From: Argentina anserina
Taxonomy: Eukaryota > Streptophyta > Magnoliopsida > Rosales > Rosaceae
DNA length: 64,000 bases
Reading direction: 5' to 3'
Assembly: GCF_933775445.1 (NCBI RefSeq)
Contig: NW_026089489.1
Location: forward strand, 1-64,000
The notes under the pieces were generated by a model. It searched no databases and was not told where the DNA came from. It worked only from the letters and a program-made list of their open reading frames with translations. Position numbers and translations under genes: made by a program. This document shows, piece after piece, positions 1-14,500 of this stretch. Position 1 is the stretch's first letter. Each line of letters starts with the position of its first letter.

Positions 1-150
1 GGAAACACTCTCAAATTCAATAGAAACTCGCATCAGAAAGGCTTACAGAAAGATACTCAAACGAGAATTGAAAAGATACTCAAAGTGCAATAGTAAACAT
101 ACTCAAACGATAGAAAGATAGTCAGTTTGAAAGAAACACACGCCCACACT
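1..150 (+). repeat. Representative A-class monomer (150 bp)
   Basis: Example of the commonest class: CAATAGAAACTCGCATCAG, then AAAGGCTTACAGAAAG, then GATACTCAAACGAGAATTG, then GATACTCAAAGTGCAATAG. The unit divides into seven blocks, taken from CACACGCCC as start: 19, 21, 25, 23, 23, 19 and 20 bp, sum 150. Every block ends in AAA, and four of them start GATACTCA or CATACTCA. A-class copies carry a minus-strand stop that B-class copies lack. Confidence 0.85.
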
Positions 151-1799
151 GGAAACACTCTCAAATTCAATAGAGACTCGCATCAGAAAGGCTTACAGAA
201 AGATACTCAAACGAGAATTGAAAAGATACTCAAAGTGCAATAGTAAACATACTGAAACGATAGAAAGATACTCAGTTTGAAAGAAACACACGCCCTCACT
301 GGAAACACTCTCAAATTCAAGAAAAACTCGCATCAGAAAGGCTTACAGAATGATACTCCAACGAGAATTGAAAAGATACTGAAAGTGCAATAGTAAACAT
401 ACTCAAACGATAGAAAGATACTCAGTTTGAAAGAAATACACGCCCACACTGGAAACACTCTCAAATTCAAGACAAACTCGCATCGAAAGCCGTTTAGAAA
501 GATACTCAATAGAGGATTGAAAAGATACTCAAATTGCAATAGTAAACATACTCAAACGATAGAAAGATACTCAGTTTGAAAGAAACACACGCCCACACAG
601 GAAACACTCTCAAATTCAATAGAAACTCGCATCAGAAAGGCTTACAGAAAGTTACTCAAACGAGGATTGAAAAGATACTCAAATTGCAATAGTAAACATA
701 CTCAAACGATAGAAAGATACTCAGTTTGAAAGAAACACACGCCCACACTGGAAACACTCTCAAATTCAATAGAAACTCGCATCAGAAAGGCTTACAGAAA
801 GATACCTAAACGAGAATTGAAAAGATACTCAAAGTGCAATAGTAAACATACTCAACATATAGAAAGATAGTCAGTTTGAAAGAAACACACGCCCACACAG
901 GAAACACTCTCAAATTCAATAGAAACTCGCATCAGAAAGGCTTACAGAAAGATACTCAAACGAGAATTGAAAAGATACTCAAATTGCAATAGTAAACATA
1001 CTCAAACGATAGAAAGATACTCAGTTTGAAAGAAACACACGCCCACACTGGAAACACTCTCAAATTCAAGACAAACTCGCATCGAAAGCCGTTTAGAAAG
1101 TTACTCAATAGAGGATTGAAAAGATACTCAAATTGCAATAGTAAACATACTCAAACGATAGAAAGATACTCAGTTTGAAAGAAACACACGCCCACACTGG
1201 AAACACTCTCAAATTCAATAGAAACTCGCATCAGAAAGGCTTACAGAAAGTTACTCAAACGAGGATTGAAAAGATACTCAAATTGCAATAGTAAACATAC
1301 TCAAACGATAGAAAGATACTCAGTTTGAAAGAAACACACGCCCACACTGGAAACACTCTCAAATTCAATAGAAACTCGCATCAGAAAGGCTTACAGAAAG
1401 ATACCTAAACGAGAATTGAAAAGATACTCAAAGTGCAATAGTAAACATACTCAAACGATAGAAAGATAGTCAGTTTGAAAGAAACACACGCCCACACAGG
1501 AAACACTCTCAAATTCAATAGAAACTCGCATCAGAAAGGCTTACAGAAAGATACTCAAACGAGAATTGAAAAGATACTCAAAGTGCAATAGTAAACATAC
1601 TGAAACGATAGAAAGATACTCAGTTTGAAAGAAACACACGCCCTCACTGGAAACACTCTCAAATTCAAGAAAAACTCGCATCAGAAAGGCTTACAGAATG
1701 ATACTCCAACGAGAATTGAAAAGATACTCAAAGTGCAATAGTAAACATACTCAAACGATAGAAAGATACTCAGTTTGAAAGAAACACACGCCCACACTG

Positions 1800-1871
1800 G
1801 AAACACTCTCAAATTCAAGAAAAACTCGCATCGAAAGCCGTTCAGAAAGATACTCAAACGAGGATTGAAAA
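1800..1871 (+). repeat. Representative B-class variant segment (149 bp class)
   Basis: Here CAATAGAAACTCGCATCAG is replaced by CAAGAAAAACTCGCATCG, and GGCTTACAG by CCGTTCAG, followed by CGAGGATTG. The net change is minus 1 bp, which gives the 149 bp monomers. These changes usually travel together, so B is a distinct haplotype. It recurs for example near 1070, 3650, 6840, 18080, 27070, 31980, 44590, 53510 and 60850. Reading B monomers on the minus strand gives a stop-free stretch of about 60 codons, which explains the regularly spaced small open frames. Confidence 0.85.
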
Positions 1872-1955
1872 GATACTCAAATTGCAATAGTAAACATACT
1901 CAAACGATAGAAAGATACTCAAAGTGCAATAGTAAACATACTCAAACGATAGAAA
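1872..1955 (+). repeat. 42 bp intra-monomer tandem duplication
   Basis: Two adjacent 42 bp units (1872-1913 and 1914-1955). Each consists of a 23 bp block starting GATACTCAAA plus a 19 bp block starting CATACTCAAACG, and the host monomer becomes about 191 bp. The first unit has ATTGC and the second AGTGC, so the units come from different monomer variants. This favours unequal exchange between blocks over simple slippage. Confidence 0.9.
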
Positions 1956-4459
1956 GATACTCAGTTTGAAAGAAACACACGCCCACACTGGAAACACTCT
2001 CAAATTCAAGAAAAACTCGCATCGAAAGCCGTTTAAAAAGATACTGAAACGAGGATTGAAAAGATACTCAAATTGCAATAGTAAACATACTCAAACGATA
2101 GAAAGATACTCAGTTTGAAAGAAACACACGCCCACACAGGAAACACTCTCAAATTCAATAGAAACTCGCATCAGAAAGGCTTACAGAAAGATACTCAAAC
2201 GAGAATTGAAAGATACTCAAAGTGCAATAGTAAACATACTCAAACGATAGAAAGATACTAAGTTTGAAAGAAACACACGCCCACACTGGAAACACTCTCA
2301 AATTCAATAGAAACTCGCATCAGAAAGGCTTACAGAAAGATACTCAAACGAGAATTGAAAAGTTACTCAAAGTGCAATAGTAAACATACTGAAACGATCG
2401 AAAGATACTCAGTTTGAAAGAAACACACGCCCACACTGGAAACACTCTCAAATTCAATAGAAACTCGCATCAGAAAGCCTTACAGAAAGATACTCAAACG
2501 AGGATTGAAAAGATACTCAAATTGCAATAGTAAACATACTCAAACGATAGAAAGATACTCAGTTTGAAAGAAACACACGCCCACACTGGAAACACTCTCA
2601 AATTCAATAGAAACTCGCATCAGAAAGGCTTACAGAAAGATACTCAAACAAGAATTGAAAAGTTACTCAAAGTGCAATAGTAAACATACTGAAACGATAG
2701 AAAGATACTCAGTTTGAAAGAAACACACGCCGACACTGGAAACACTCTCAAATTCAATAGAAACTCGCATCAGAAAGGCTTACAGAAAGATACTCAAACA
2801 AGAATTGAAAAGTTACTCAAAGTGCAATAGTAAACATACTGAAACGATAGAAACATACTCAGTTTGAAAGAAACACACGCCCTCACTGGAAACACTCTCA
2901 AATTCAAGAAAAACTAGCATCAGAAAGGCTTACAGAATGATACTCCAACGAGAATTGAAAAGATACTGAAAGTGCAATAGTAAACATACTCAAACGATAG
3001 AAAGATACTCAGTTTGAAAGAAACACACGCCCACACTGGAAACACTCTCAAATTCAACAGAAACTCGCATCAGAAAGGCTTACAGAATGATACTCCAACG
3101 AGAATTGAAAAGATACTCAAAGTGCAATAGTAAACATACTCAAACGATAGAAAGATACTCAGTTTGAAAGAAACACACGCCCTCACTGGAAACACTCTCA
3201 AATTCAATAGAAACTCGCATCAGAAAGCCTTACAGAAAGATACTCAAACGAGAATTGAAAAGATACTCAAAGTGCAATAGTAAACATACTGAAACGATAG
3301 AAAGATACTCAGTTTGAAAGAAACACACGCCCACACTGGAAACACTCTCAAATTCAATAGAAACTCGCATCAGAAAGGCTTACAGAAAGATACCTAAACG
3401 AGAATTGAAAAGATACTCAAAGTGCAATAGTAAACATACTCAACATATAGAAAGATAGTCAGTTTGAAAGAAACACACGCCCACACAGGAAACACTCTCA
3501 AATTCAATAGAAACTCGCATCAGAAAGGCTTACAGAAAGATACTCAAACGAGAATTGAAAAGATACTCAAATTGCAATAGTAAACATACTCAAACGATAG
3601 AAAGATACTCAGTTTGAAAGAAACACACGCCCACACTGGAAACACTCTCAAATTCAAGACAAACTCGCATCGAAAGCCGTTTAGAAAGATACTCAATAGA
3701 GGATTGAAAAGATACTCAAATTGCAATAGTAAACATACTCAAACGATAGAAAGATACTCAGTTTGAAAGAAACACACGCCCACACAGGAAACACTCTCAA
3801 ATTCAATAGAAACTCGCATCAGAAAGCCTTTCAGAAAGTTACTCAAACGAGGATTGAAAAGATACTCAAATTGCAATAGTAAACATACTCAAACGATAGA
3901 AAGATACTCAGTTTGAAAGAAACACACGCCCACACTGGAAACACTCTCAAATTCAATAGAAACTCGCATCAGAAAGGCTTACAGAAAGATACCTAAACGA
4001 GAATTGAAAAGATACTCAAAGTGCAATAGTAAACATACTCAAACGATAGAAAGATAGTCAGTTTGAAAGAAACACACGCCCACACAGGAAACACTCTCAA
4101 ATTCAATAGAAACTCGCATCAGAAAGGCTTACAGAAAGATACTCAAACGAGAATTGAAAAGATACTCAAAGTGCAATAGTAAACATACTGAAACGATAGA
4201 AAGATACTCAGTTTGAAAGAAACACACGCCCTCACTGGAAACACTCTCAAATTCAAGAAAAACTCGCATCAGAAAGGCTTACAGAATGATACTCCAACGA
4301 GAATTGAAAAGATACTCAAAGTGCAATAGTAAACATACTCAAACGATAGAAAGATACTCAGTTTGAAAGAAACACACGCCCACACTGGAAACACTCTCAA
4401 ATTCAAGAAAAACTCGCATCGAAAGCCGTTCAGAAAGATACTCAAACGAGGATTGAAAA

Positions 4460-4543
4460 GATACTCAAATTGCAATAGTAAACATACTCAAACGATAGAA
4501 AGATACTCAAAGTGCAATAGTAAACATACTCAAACGATAGAAA
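4460..4543 (+). repeat. 42 bp intra-monomer tandem duplication, second copy
   Basis: The same two 42 bp units, displaced by exactly 2588 bp (4460-4501 and 4502-4543). Because the unusual structure is shared, the block duplication arose before the larger 2588 bp repeat was copied. Confidence 0.9.
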
Positions 4544-5559
4544 GATACTCAGTTTGAAAGAAACACACGCCCACACTGGAAACACTCTCAAATTCAAGAA
4601 AAACTCGCATCGAAAGCCGTTTAAAAAGATACTGAAACGAGGATTGAAAAGATACTCAAATTGCAATAGTAAACATACTCAAACGATAGAAAGATACTCA
4701 GTTTGAAAGAAACACACGCCCACACAGGAAACACTCTCAAATTCAATAGAAACTCGCATCAGAAAGGCTTACAGAAAGATACTCAAACGAGAATTGAAAA
4801 GATACTCAAAGTGCAATAGTAAACATACTCAAACGATAGAAAGATACTAAGTTTGAAAGAAACACACGCCCACACTGGAAACACTCTCAAATTCAATAGA
4901 AACTCGCATCAGAAAGGCTTACAGAAAGATACTCAAACGAGAATTGAAAAGTTACTCAAAGTGCAATAGTAAACATACTGAAACGATAGAAAGATACTCA
5001 GTTTGAAAGAAACACACGCCCACACTGGAAACACTCTCAAATTCAATAGAAACTCGCATCAGAAAGCCTTACAGAAAGATACTCAAACGAGGATTGAAAA
5101 GATACTCAAATTGCAATAGTAAACATACTCAAACGATAGAAAGATACTCAGTTTGAAAGAAACACACGCCCACACTGGAAACACTCTCAAATTCAATAGA
5201 AACTCGCATCAGAAAGGCTTACAGAAAGATACTCAAACAAGAATTGAAAAGTTACTCAAAGTGCAATAGTAAACATACTGAAACGATAGAAAGATACTCA
5301 GTTTGAAAGAAACACACGCCGACACTGGAAACACTCTCAAATTCAATAGAAACTCGCATCAGAAAGGCTTACAGAAAGATACTCAAACAAGAATTGAAAA
5401 GTTACTCAAAGTGCAATAGTAAACATACTGAAACGATAGAAACATACTCAGTTTGAAAGAAACACACGCCCTCACTGGAAACACTCTCAAATTCAAGAAA
5501 AACTAGCATCAGAAAGGCTTACAGAATGATACTCCAACGAGAATTGAAAAGATACTCAA

Positions 5560-8500
5560 ATTGCAATAGTAAACATACTCAAACGATAGAAAGATACTCA
5601 GTTTGAAAGAAACACACGCCCACACTGGAAACACTCTCAAATTCAAGACAAACTCGCATCGAAAACCGTTTAGAAAGATACTCAATAGAGGATTGAAAAG
5701 ATACTCAAATTGCAATAGTAAACATACTCAAACGATAGAAAGATACTCAGTTTGAAAGAAACACACGCCCACACTGGAAACACTCTCAAATTCAACAGAA
5801 ACTCGCATCAGAAAGGCTTACAGAATGATACTCCAACGAGAATTGAAAAGATACTCAAAGTGCAATAGTAAACATACTCAAATGATAGAAAGATACTCAG
5901 TTTGAAAGAAACACACGCCCTCACTGGAAACACTCTCAAATTCAATAGAAACTCGCATCAGAAAGCCTTACAGAAAGATACTCAAACGAGAATTGAAAAG
6001 ATACTCAAAGTGCAATAGTAAACATACTGAAACGATAGAAAGATACTCAGTTTGAAAGAAACACACGCCCTCACTGGAAACACTCTCAAATTCAAGAAAA
6101 ACTCGCATCAGAAAGGCTTACAGAATGATACTCCAACGAGAAATGAAAAGATACTGAAAGTGCAATAGTAAACATACTCAAACGATAGAAAGATACTCAG
6201 TTTGAAAGAAACACACGCCCACACTGGAAACACTCTCAAATTCAACAGAAACTCGCATCAGAAAGGCTTACAGAAAGATACTGAAACGAGAATTGAAAAG
6301 ATACTCAAAGTGCAATAGTAAACATACTCAAACGATAGAAAGATACTCAGTTTGAAAGAAACACACGCCCACACTGGAAACACTCTCAAATTCAATAGAA
6401 ACTCGCATCAGAAAGGCTTACAGAAAGATACTTAAACGAAAATTGAAAAGATACTCAAAGTGCAATAGTAAACATACTCAAATGATAGAAAGATACTCAG
6501 TTTGAAAGAAACACACGCCCACACTGGAAACACTCTCAAAGTCAATAGAGACTCGCATCAGAAAGCCTTACAGAAAGATACTCAAACGAGAATTGAAAAG
6601 ATACTCAAATTGCAATAGTAAACATACTCAAACGATAGAAAGATACTCAGTTTGAAAGAAACACACGCCCACACTGGAAACACTCTCAAATTCAATAGAA
6701 ACTCGCATCAGAAAGGCTTACAGAAAGATACTCAAACGAGGATTGAAAAGATACTCAAATTGCAATAGTAAACATACTCAAACGATAGAAAGATACTCAG
6801 TTTGAAAGAAACACAAGCCCACACTGGAAACACTCTCAAATCCAAGAAAAACTTGCATCGAAAGCCGTTCAGAAAGATACTCAAACGAGGATTGAAAAGA
6901 TACACAAATTGCAATAGTAAACATACTCAAACGATAGAAAGATACTCAGTTTGAAAGAAACACACGCCCACACTGGAAACACTCTCAAATTCAATAGAAA
7001 CTCGCATCAGAAAGGCTTACAGAAAGATACTCAAACAAGAATTGAAAAGTTACTCAAAGTGCAATAGTAAACATACTGAAACGATAGAAAGATACTCAGT
7101 TTGAAAGAAACACACGCCGACACTGGAAACACTCTCAAATTCAATAGAAACTCGCATCAGAAAGGCTTACAGAAAGATACTTAAACGAGAATTGAAAAGA
7201 TACTCAAAGTGCAATAGTAAACATACTCAAACGATAGAAAGATAGTCAGTTTGAAAGAAACACACGCCCACACAGGAAACACTCTCAAATTCAATAGAAA
7301 CTCGCATCAGAAAGGCTTACAGAAAGATACTCAAACGAGAATTGAAAAGATACTCAAATTGCAATAGTAAACATACTCAAACGATAGAAAGATACTCAGT
7401 TTGAAAGAAACACACGCCCACACTGGAAACACTCTCAAATTCAAGAAAAACTCGCATCGAAAGCCGTTCAGAAAGATACTCCAACGAGAATTGAAAAGAT
7501 ACTCAAATTGCAATAGTAAACATACTCAAGCGATAGAAAGATACTCAGTTTGAAAGAAACAAACGCCCCCACTAGAAACACTCTCAAATTCAATGGAAAC
7601 TCGCATCAGAAAGCCTTACAGAAAGATACTCAAACGAGAATTGAAAAGATACTCAAAGTACAATAGTAAACATACTCAAACGATAGAAAGATACTCAGTT
7701 TGAAAGAAACACACGCCCACACTGGAAACACTCTCAAATTCAAGAAAAACTCGCATAAGAAAGGCTTACAGAATGATACTCCAACGAGAATTGAAAAGAT
7801 ACTCAAATTGCAATAGTAAACATACTCAAACGATAGAAAGATACTCAGTTTGAAAGAAACACACGCCCACACTGGAAACACTCTCAAATTCAAGACAAAC
7901 TCGCATCGAAAACCGTTTAGAAAGATACTCAATAGAGGATTGAAAAGATACTCAAATTGCAATAGTAAACATACTCAAACGATAGAAAGATACTCAGTTT
8001 GAAAGAAACACACGCCCACACTGGAAACACTCTCAAATTCAACAGAAACTCGCATCAGAAAGGCTTACAGAATGATACTCCAACGAGAATTGAAAAGATA
8101 CTCAAAGTGCAATAGTAAACATACTCAAACGATAGAAAGATACTCAGTTTGAAAGAAACACACGCCCTCACTGGAAACACTCTCAAATTCAATAGAAACT
8201 CGCATCAGAAAGCCTTACAGAAAGATACTCAAACGAGAATTGAAAAGATACTCAAAGTGCAATAGTAAACATACTAAAACGATAGAAAGATACTCAGTTT
8301 GAAAGAAACACACGCCCTCACTGGAAACACTCTCAAATTCAAGAAAAACTCGCATCAGAAAGGCTTACAGAATGATACTCCAACGAGAAATGAAAAGATA
8401 CTGAAAGTGCAATAGTAAACATACTCAAACGATAGAAAGATACTCAGTTTGAAAGAAACACACGCCCACACTGGAAACACTCTCAAATTCAACAGAAACT

Positions 8501-11500
8501 CGCATCAGAAAGGCTTACAGAAAGATACTGAAACGAGAATTGAAAAGATACTCAAAGTGCAATAGTAAACATACTCAAACGATAGAAAGATACTCAGTTT
8601 GAAAGAAACACACGCCCACACTGGAAACACTCTCAAATTCAACAGAAACTCGCATCAGAAAGGCTTACAGAAAGATACTGAAACGAGAATTGAAAAGATA
8701 CTCAAAGTGCAATAGTAAACATACTCAAACGATAGAAAGATACTCAGTTTGAAAGAAACACACGCCCACACTGGAAACACTCTCAAATTCAATAGAAACT
8801 CGCATCAGAAAGGCTTACAGAAAGATACTTAAACGAAAATTGAAAAGATACTCAAAGTGCAATAGTAAACATACTCAAATGATAGAAAGATACTCAGTTT
8901 GAAAGAAACACACGCCCACACTGGAAACACTCTCAAAGTCAATAGAGACTCGCATCAGAAAGCCTTACAGAAAGATACTCAAACGAGAATTGAAAAGATA
9001 CTCAAATTGCAATAGTAAACATACTCAAACGATAGAAAGATACTCAGTTTGAAAGAAACACACGCCCACACTGGAAACACTCTCAAATTCAATAGAAACT
9101 CGCATCAGAAAGGCTTACAGAAAGATACTCAAACGAGGATTGAAAAGATACTCAAATTGCAATAGTAAACATACTCAAACGATAGAAAGATACTCAGTTT
9201 GAAAGAAACACAAGCCCACACTGGAAACACTCTCAAATCCAAGAAAAACTTGCATCGAAAGCCTTACAGAAAGATACTCAAACGAGGATTGAAAAGATAC
9301 ACAAATTGCAATAGTAAACATACTCAAACGATAGAAAGATACTCAGTTTGAAAGAAACACACGCCCACACTGGAAACACTCTCAAATTCAATAGAAACTC
9401 GCATCAGAAAGGCTTACAGAAAGATACTCAAACAAGAATTGAAAAGTTACTCAAAGTGCAATAGTAAACATACTGAAACGATAGAAAGATACTCAGTTTG
9501 AAAGAAACACACGCCGACACTGGAAACACTCTCAAATTCAATAGAAACTCGCATCAGAAAGGCTTACAGAAAGATACTTAAACGAGAATTGAAAAGATAC
9601 TCAAAGTGCAATAGTAAACATACTCAAACGATAGAAAGATAGTCAGTTTGAAAGAAACACACGCCCACACAGGAAACACTCTCAAATTCAATAGAAACTC
9701 GCATCAGAAAGGCTTACAGAAAGATACTCAAACGAGAATTGAAAAGATACTCAAATTGCAATAGTAAACATACTCAAACGATAGAAAGATACTCAGTTTG
9801 AAAGAAACACACGCCCACACTGGAAACACTCTCAAATTCAAGAAAAACTCGCATCGAAAGCCGTTCAGAAAGATACTCCAACGAGAATTGAAAAGATACT
9901 CAAATTGCAATAGTAAACATACTCAAGCGATAGAAAGATACTCAGTTTGAAAGAAACAAACGCCCCCACTAGAAACACTCTCAAATTCAATGGAAACTCG
10001 CATCAGAAAGCCTTACAGAAAGATACTCAAACGAGAATTGAAAAGATACTCAAAGTACAATAGTAAACATACTCAAACGATAGAAAGATACTCAGTTTGA
10101 AAGAAACACACGCCCACACTGGAAACACTCTCAAATTCAAGAAAAACTCGCATAAGAAAGGCTTACAGAATGATACTCCAACGAGAATTGAAAAGATACT
10201 CAAATTGCAATAGTAAACATACTCAAACGATAGAAAGATACTCAGTTTGAAAGAAACACACGCCCACACTGGAAACACTCTCAAATTCAAGACAAACTCG
10301 CATCGAAAACCGTTTAGAAAGATACTCAATAGAGGATTGAAAAGATACTCAAATTGCAATAGTAAACATACTCAAACGATAGAAAGATACTCAGTTTGAA
10401 AGAAACACACGCCCACACTGGAAACACTCTCAAATTCAACAGAAACTCGCATCAGAAAGGCTTACAGAATGATACTCCAACGAGAATTGAAAAGATACTC
10501 AAAGTGCAATAGTAAACATACTCAAACGATAGAAAGATACTCAGTTTGAAAGAAACACACGCCCTCACTGGAAACACTCTCAAATTCAATAGAAACTCGC
10601 ATCAGAAAGCCTTACAGAAAGATACTCAAACGAGAATTGAAAAGATACTCAAAGTGCAATAGTAAACATACTCAAACGATAGAAAGATACTCAGTTTGAA
10701 AGAAACACACGCCCTCACTGGAAACACTCTCAAATTCAAGAAAAACTCGCATCAGAAAGGCTTACAGAATGATACTCCAACGAGAAATGAAAAGATACTG
10801 AAAGTGCAATAGTAAACATACTCAAACGATAGAAAGATACTCAGTTTGAAAGAAACACACGCCCACACTGGAAACACTCTCAAATTCAACAGAAACTCGC
10901 ATCAGAAAGGCTTAAATAAAGATACTGAAACGAGAATTGAAAAGATACTCAAAGTGCAATAGTAAACATACTCAAACGATAGAAAGATACTCAGTTTGAA
11001 AGAAACACACGCCCACACTGGAAACACTCTCAAATTCAATAGAAACTCGCATCAGAAAGCCTTACAGAAAGATACTCAAACGAGAATAGAAAAGATACTC
11101 AAAGTGCAATAGTAAACATACTCAAACGATAAAAAGATACTCAGTTTGAAAGAAACACACGCCGACACTGGAAACACTCTCAAATTCAATAGAAACTCGC
11201 ATCAGAAAGGCTTACAGAAAGATACTTAAACGAAAATTGAAAAGATACTCAAAGTGCAATAGTAAACATACTCAAATGATAGAAAGATACTCAGTTTGAA
11301 AGAAACACACGCCCACACTGGAAACACTCTCAAAGTCAATAGAGACTCGCATCAGAAAGCCTTACAGAAAGATACTCAAACGAGAATTGAAAAGATACTC
11401 AAATTGCAATAGTAAACATACTCAAACGATAGAAAGATACTCAGTTTGAAAGAAACACACGCCCACACTGGAAACACTCTCAAATTCAATAGAAACTCGC

Positions 11501-14500
11501 ATCAGAAAGGCTTACAGAAAGATACTCAAACGAGGATTGAAAAGATACTCAAAGTGCAATAGTAAACATACTCAAACGATAGAAAGATACTCAGTTTGAA
11601 AGAAACACAAGCCCACACTGGAAACACTCTCAAATCCAAGAAAAACTTGCATCGAAAGCCGTTCAGAAAGATACTCAAACGAGGATTGAAAAGATACACA
11701 AATTGCAATAGTAAACATACTCAAACGATAGAAAGATACTCAGTTTGAAAGAAACACACGCCCACACTGGAAACACTCTCAAATTCAATAGAAACTCGCA
11801 TCAGAAAGGCTTACAGAAAGATACTCAAACAAGAATTGAAAAGTTACTCAAAGTGCAATAGTAAACATACTGAAACGATAGAAAGATACTCAGTTTGAAA
11901 GAAACACACGCCGACACTGGAAACACTCTCAAATTCAATAGAAACTCGCATCAGAAAGGCTTACAGAAAGATACTCAAACGAGAATTGAAAAGATACTCA
12001 AAGTGCAATAGTAAACATACTCAAACGATAGAAAGATAGTCAGTTTGAAAGAAACACACGCCCACACAGGAAACACTCTCAAATTCAATAGAAACTCGCA
12101 TCAGAAAGGCTTACAGAAAGATACTCAAACGAGAATTGAAAAGATACTCAAAGTGCAATAGTAAACATACTGAAACGATAGAAAGATACTCAGTTTGAAA
12201 GAAACACACGCCCACACTAGAAACACTCTCAAATTCAAGAAAAACTCGCATCAGAAAGGCTTACAGAAAGATACTCAAACGAGGATTGAAAAGATACTCA
12301 AAGTGCAATAGCAAACATACTCAAACGATAGAAAGATAGTCAGTTTGAAAGAAACACACGCCCACACAGGAAACACTCTCAAATTCAATAGAAACTCGCA
12401 TCAGAAAGGCTTACAGAAAGATACTCAAACGAGAATTGAAAAGATACTCAAATTGCAATAATAAACATACTCAAACGATAGAAAGATACTGAGTTTGAAA
12501 GAAACACACGCCCACACTGGAAACACTCTCAAATTCAATAGAAACTCGCATCAGAAAGGCTTACAGAAAGATACTCAAACGAGAATTCAAAAGATACTCA
12601 AAGTGCAATAGTAAACATACTCAAACGATAGAAAGATAGTCAGTTTGAAAGAAACACACGCCCACACAGGAAACACTCTCAAATTCAATAGAAACTCGCA
12701 TCAGAAAGGCTTACAGAAAGATACTCAAACGAGAATTGAAAAGATACTCAAAGTGCAATAGTAAACATACTGAAACGATAGAAAGATACTCAGTTTGAAA
12801 GAAACACACGCCCACACTAGAAACACTCTCAAATTCAAGAAAAACTCGCATCAGAAAGGCTTACAGAAAGATACTCAAACGAGGATTGAAAAGATACTCA
12901 AAGTGCAATAGCAAACATACTCAAACGATAGAAAGATAGTCAGTTTGAAAGAAACACACGCCCACACAGGAAACACTCTCAAATTCAATAGAAACTCGCA
13001 TCAGAAAGGCTTACAGAAAGATACTCAAACGAGAATTGAAAAGATACTCAAATTGCAATAATAAACATACTCAAACGATAGAAAGATACTGAGTTTGAAA
13101 GAAACACACGCCCACACTGGAAACACTCTCAAATTCAATAGAAACTCGCATCAGAAAGGCTTACAGAAAGATACTCAAACGAGAATTCAAAAGATACTCA
13201 AAGTGCAATAGTAAACATACTCAAACGATAGAAAGATAGTCAGTTTGAAATAAACACACGCCCACACTGGAAACACTCTCAAATTCAATAGAGACTCGCA
13301 TCAGAAAGGCTTACAGAAAGATACTCAAACGAGAATTGAAAAGATACTCAAAGTGCAATAGTAAACATACTCAAACGATAGAAAGATACTCAGTTTGAAA
13401 GAAACACACGCCCTCACTGGAAACACTCTCAAATTCAATAGAAACTCGCATCAGAAAGCCTTACAGAAAGATACTCAAACGAGAATTGAAAAGATACTCA
13501 AAGTGCAATAGTAAACATACTGAAACGATAGAAAGATACTCAGTTTGAAAGAAACACACGCCCTCACTGGAAACACTCTCAAATTCAAGAAAAACTCGCA
13601 TCAGAAAGGCTTACAGAATGATACTCCAACGAGAAATGAAAAGATACTGAAAGTGCAATAGTAAACATACTCAAACGATAGAAAGATACTCAGTTTGAAA
13701 GAAACACACGCCCACACTGGAAACACTCTCAAATTCAACAGAAACTCGCATCAGAAAGGCTTACAGAAAGATACTGAAACGAGAATTGAAAAGATACTCA
13801 AAGTGCAATAGTAAACATACTCAAACGATAGAAAGATACTCAGTTTGAAAGAAACACACGCCCACACTGGAAACACTCTCAAATTCAATAGAAACTCGCA
13901 TCAGAAAGCCTTACAGAAAGATACTCAAACGAGAATAGAAAAGATACTCAAAGTGCAATAGTAAACATACTCAAACGATAAAAAGATACTCAGTTTGAAA
14001 GAAACACACGCCGACACTGGAAACACTCTCAAATTCAATAGAAACTCGCATCAGAAAGGCTTACAGAAAGATACTTAAACGAAAATTGAAAAGATACTCA
14101 AAGTGCAATAGTAAACATACTCAAATGATAGAAAGATACTCAGTTTGAAAGAAACACACGCCCACACTGGAAACACTCTCAAAGTCAATAGAGACTCGCA
14201 TCAGAAAGCCTTACGGAAAGATACTCAAACGAGAATTGAAAAGATACTCAAATTGCAATAGTAAACATACTCAAACGATAGAAAGATACTCAGTTTGAAA
14301 GAAACACACGCCCACACTGGAAACACTCTCAAATTCAATAGAAACTCGCATCAGAAAGGCTTACAGAAAGATACTCAAACGAGGATTGAAAAGATACTCA
14401 AATTGCAATAGTAAACATACTCAAACGATAGAAAGATACTCAGTTTGAAAGAAACACAAGCCCACACTGGAAACACTCTCAAATCCAAGAAAAACTTGCA

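Larger units (their letters stand above)
695..5556 (+). repeat. Higher-order repeat, 2588 bp period, two copies
   Basis: Copy 1 is about 695-3282 and copy 2 starts at about 3283. Diagnostic variants recur at a constant 2588 bp offset: TACCTAAACG (803/3391 and 1402/3990), CAACATATAG (~853/3441), the 42 bp internal duplication (1872/4460) and AAACTAGCATC (2911/5499). The match breaks at 2968/5556, where copy 2 gains one extra B-class monomer; afterwards the offset becomes 2738. The period equals 17 monomers plus the 42 bp gain. Boundaries are good to a few tens of bases. Confidence 0.85.

Noticed and set aside
1800..1871. CENP-B box-like site on the minus strand of B-class monomers (CTTTCGATGCGAG)
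   Set aside because: It shares TTCG but lacks the spaced A and the CGGG core, and plants are not known to use a CENP-B box in this form.
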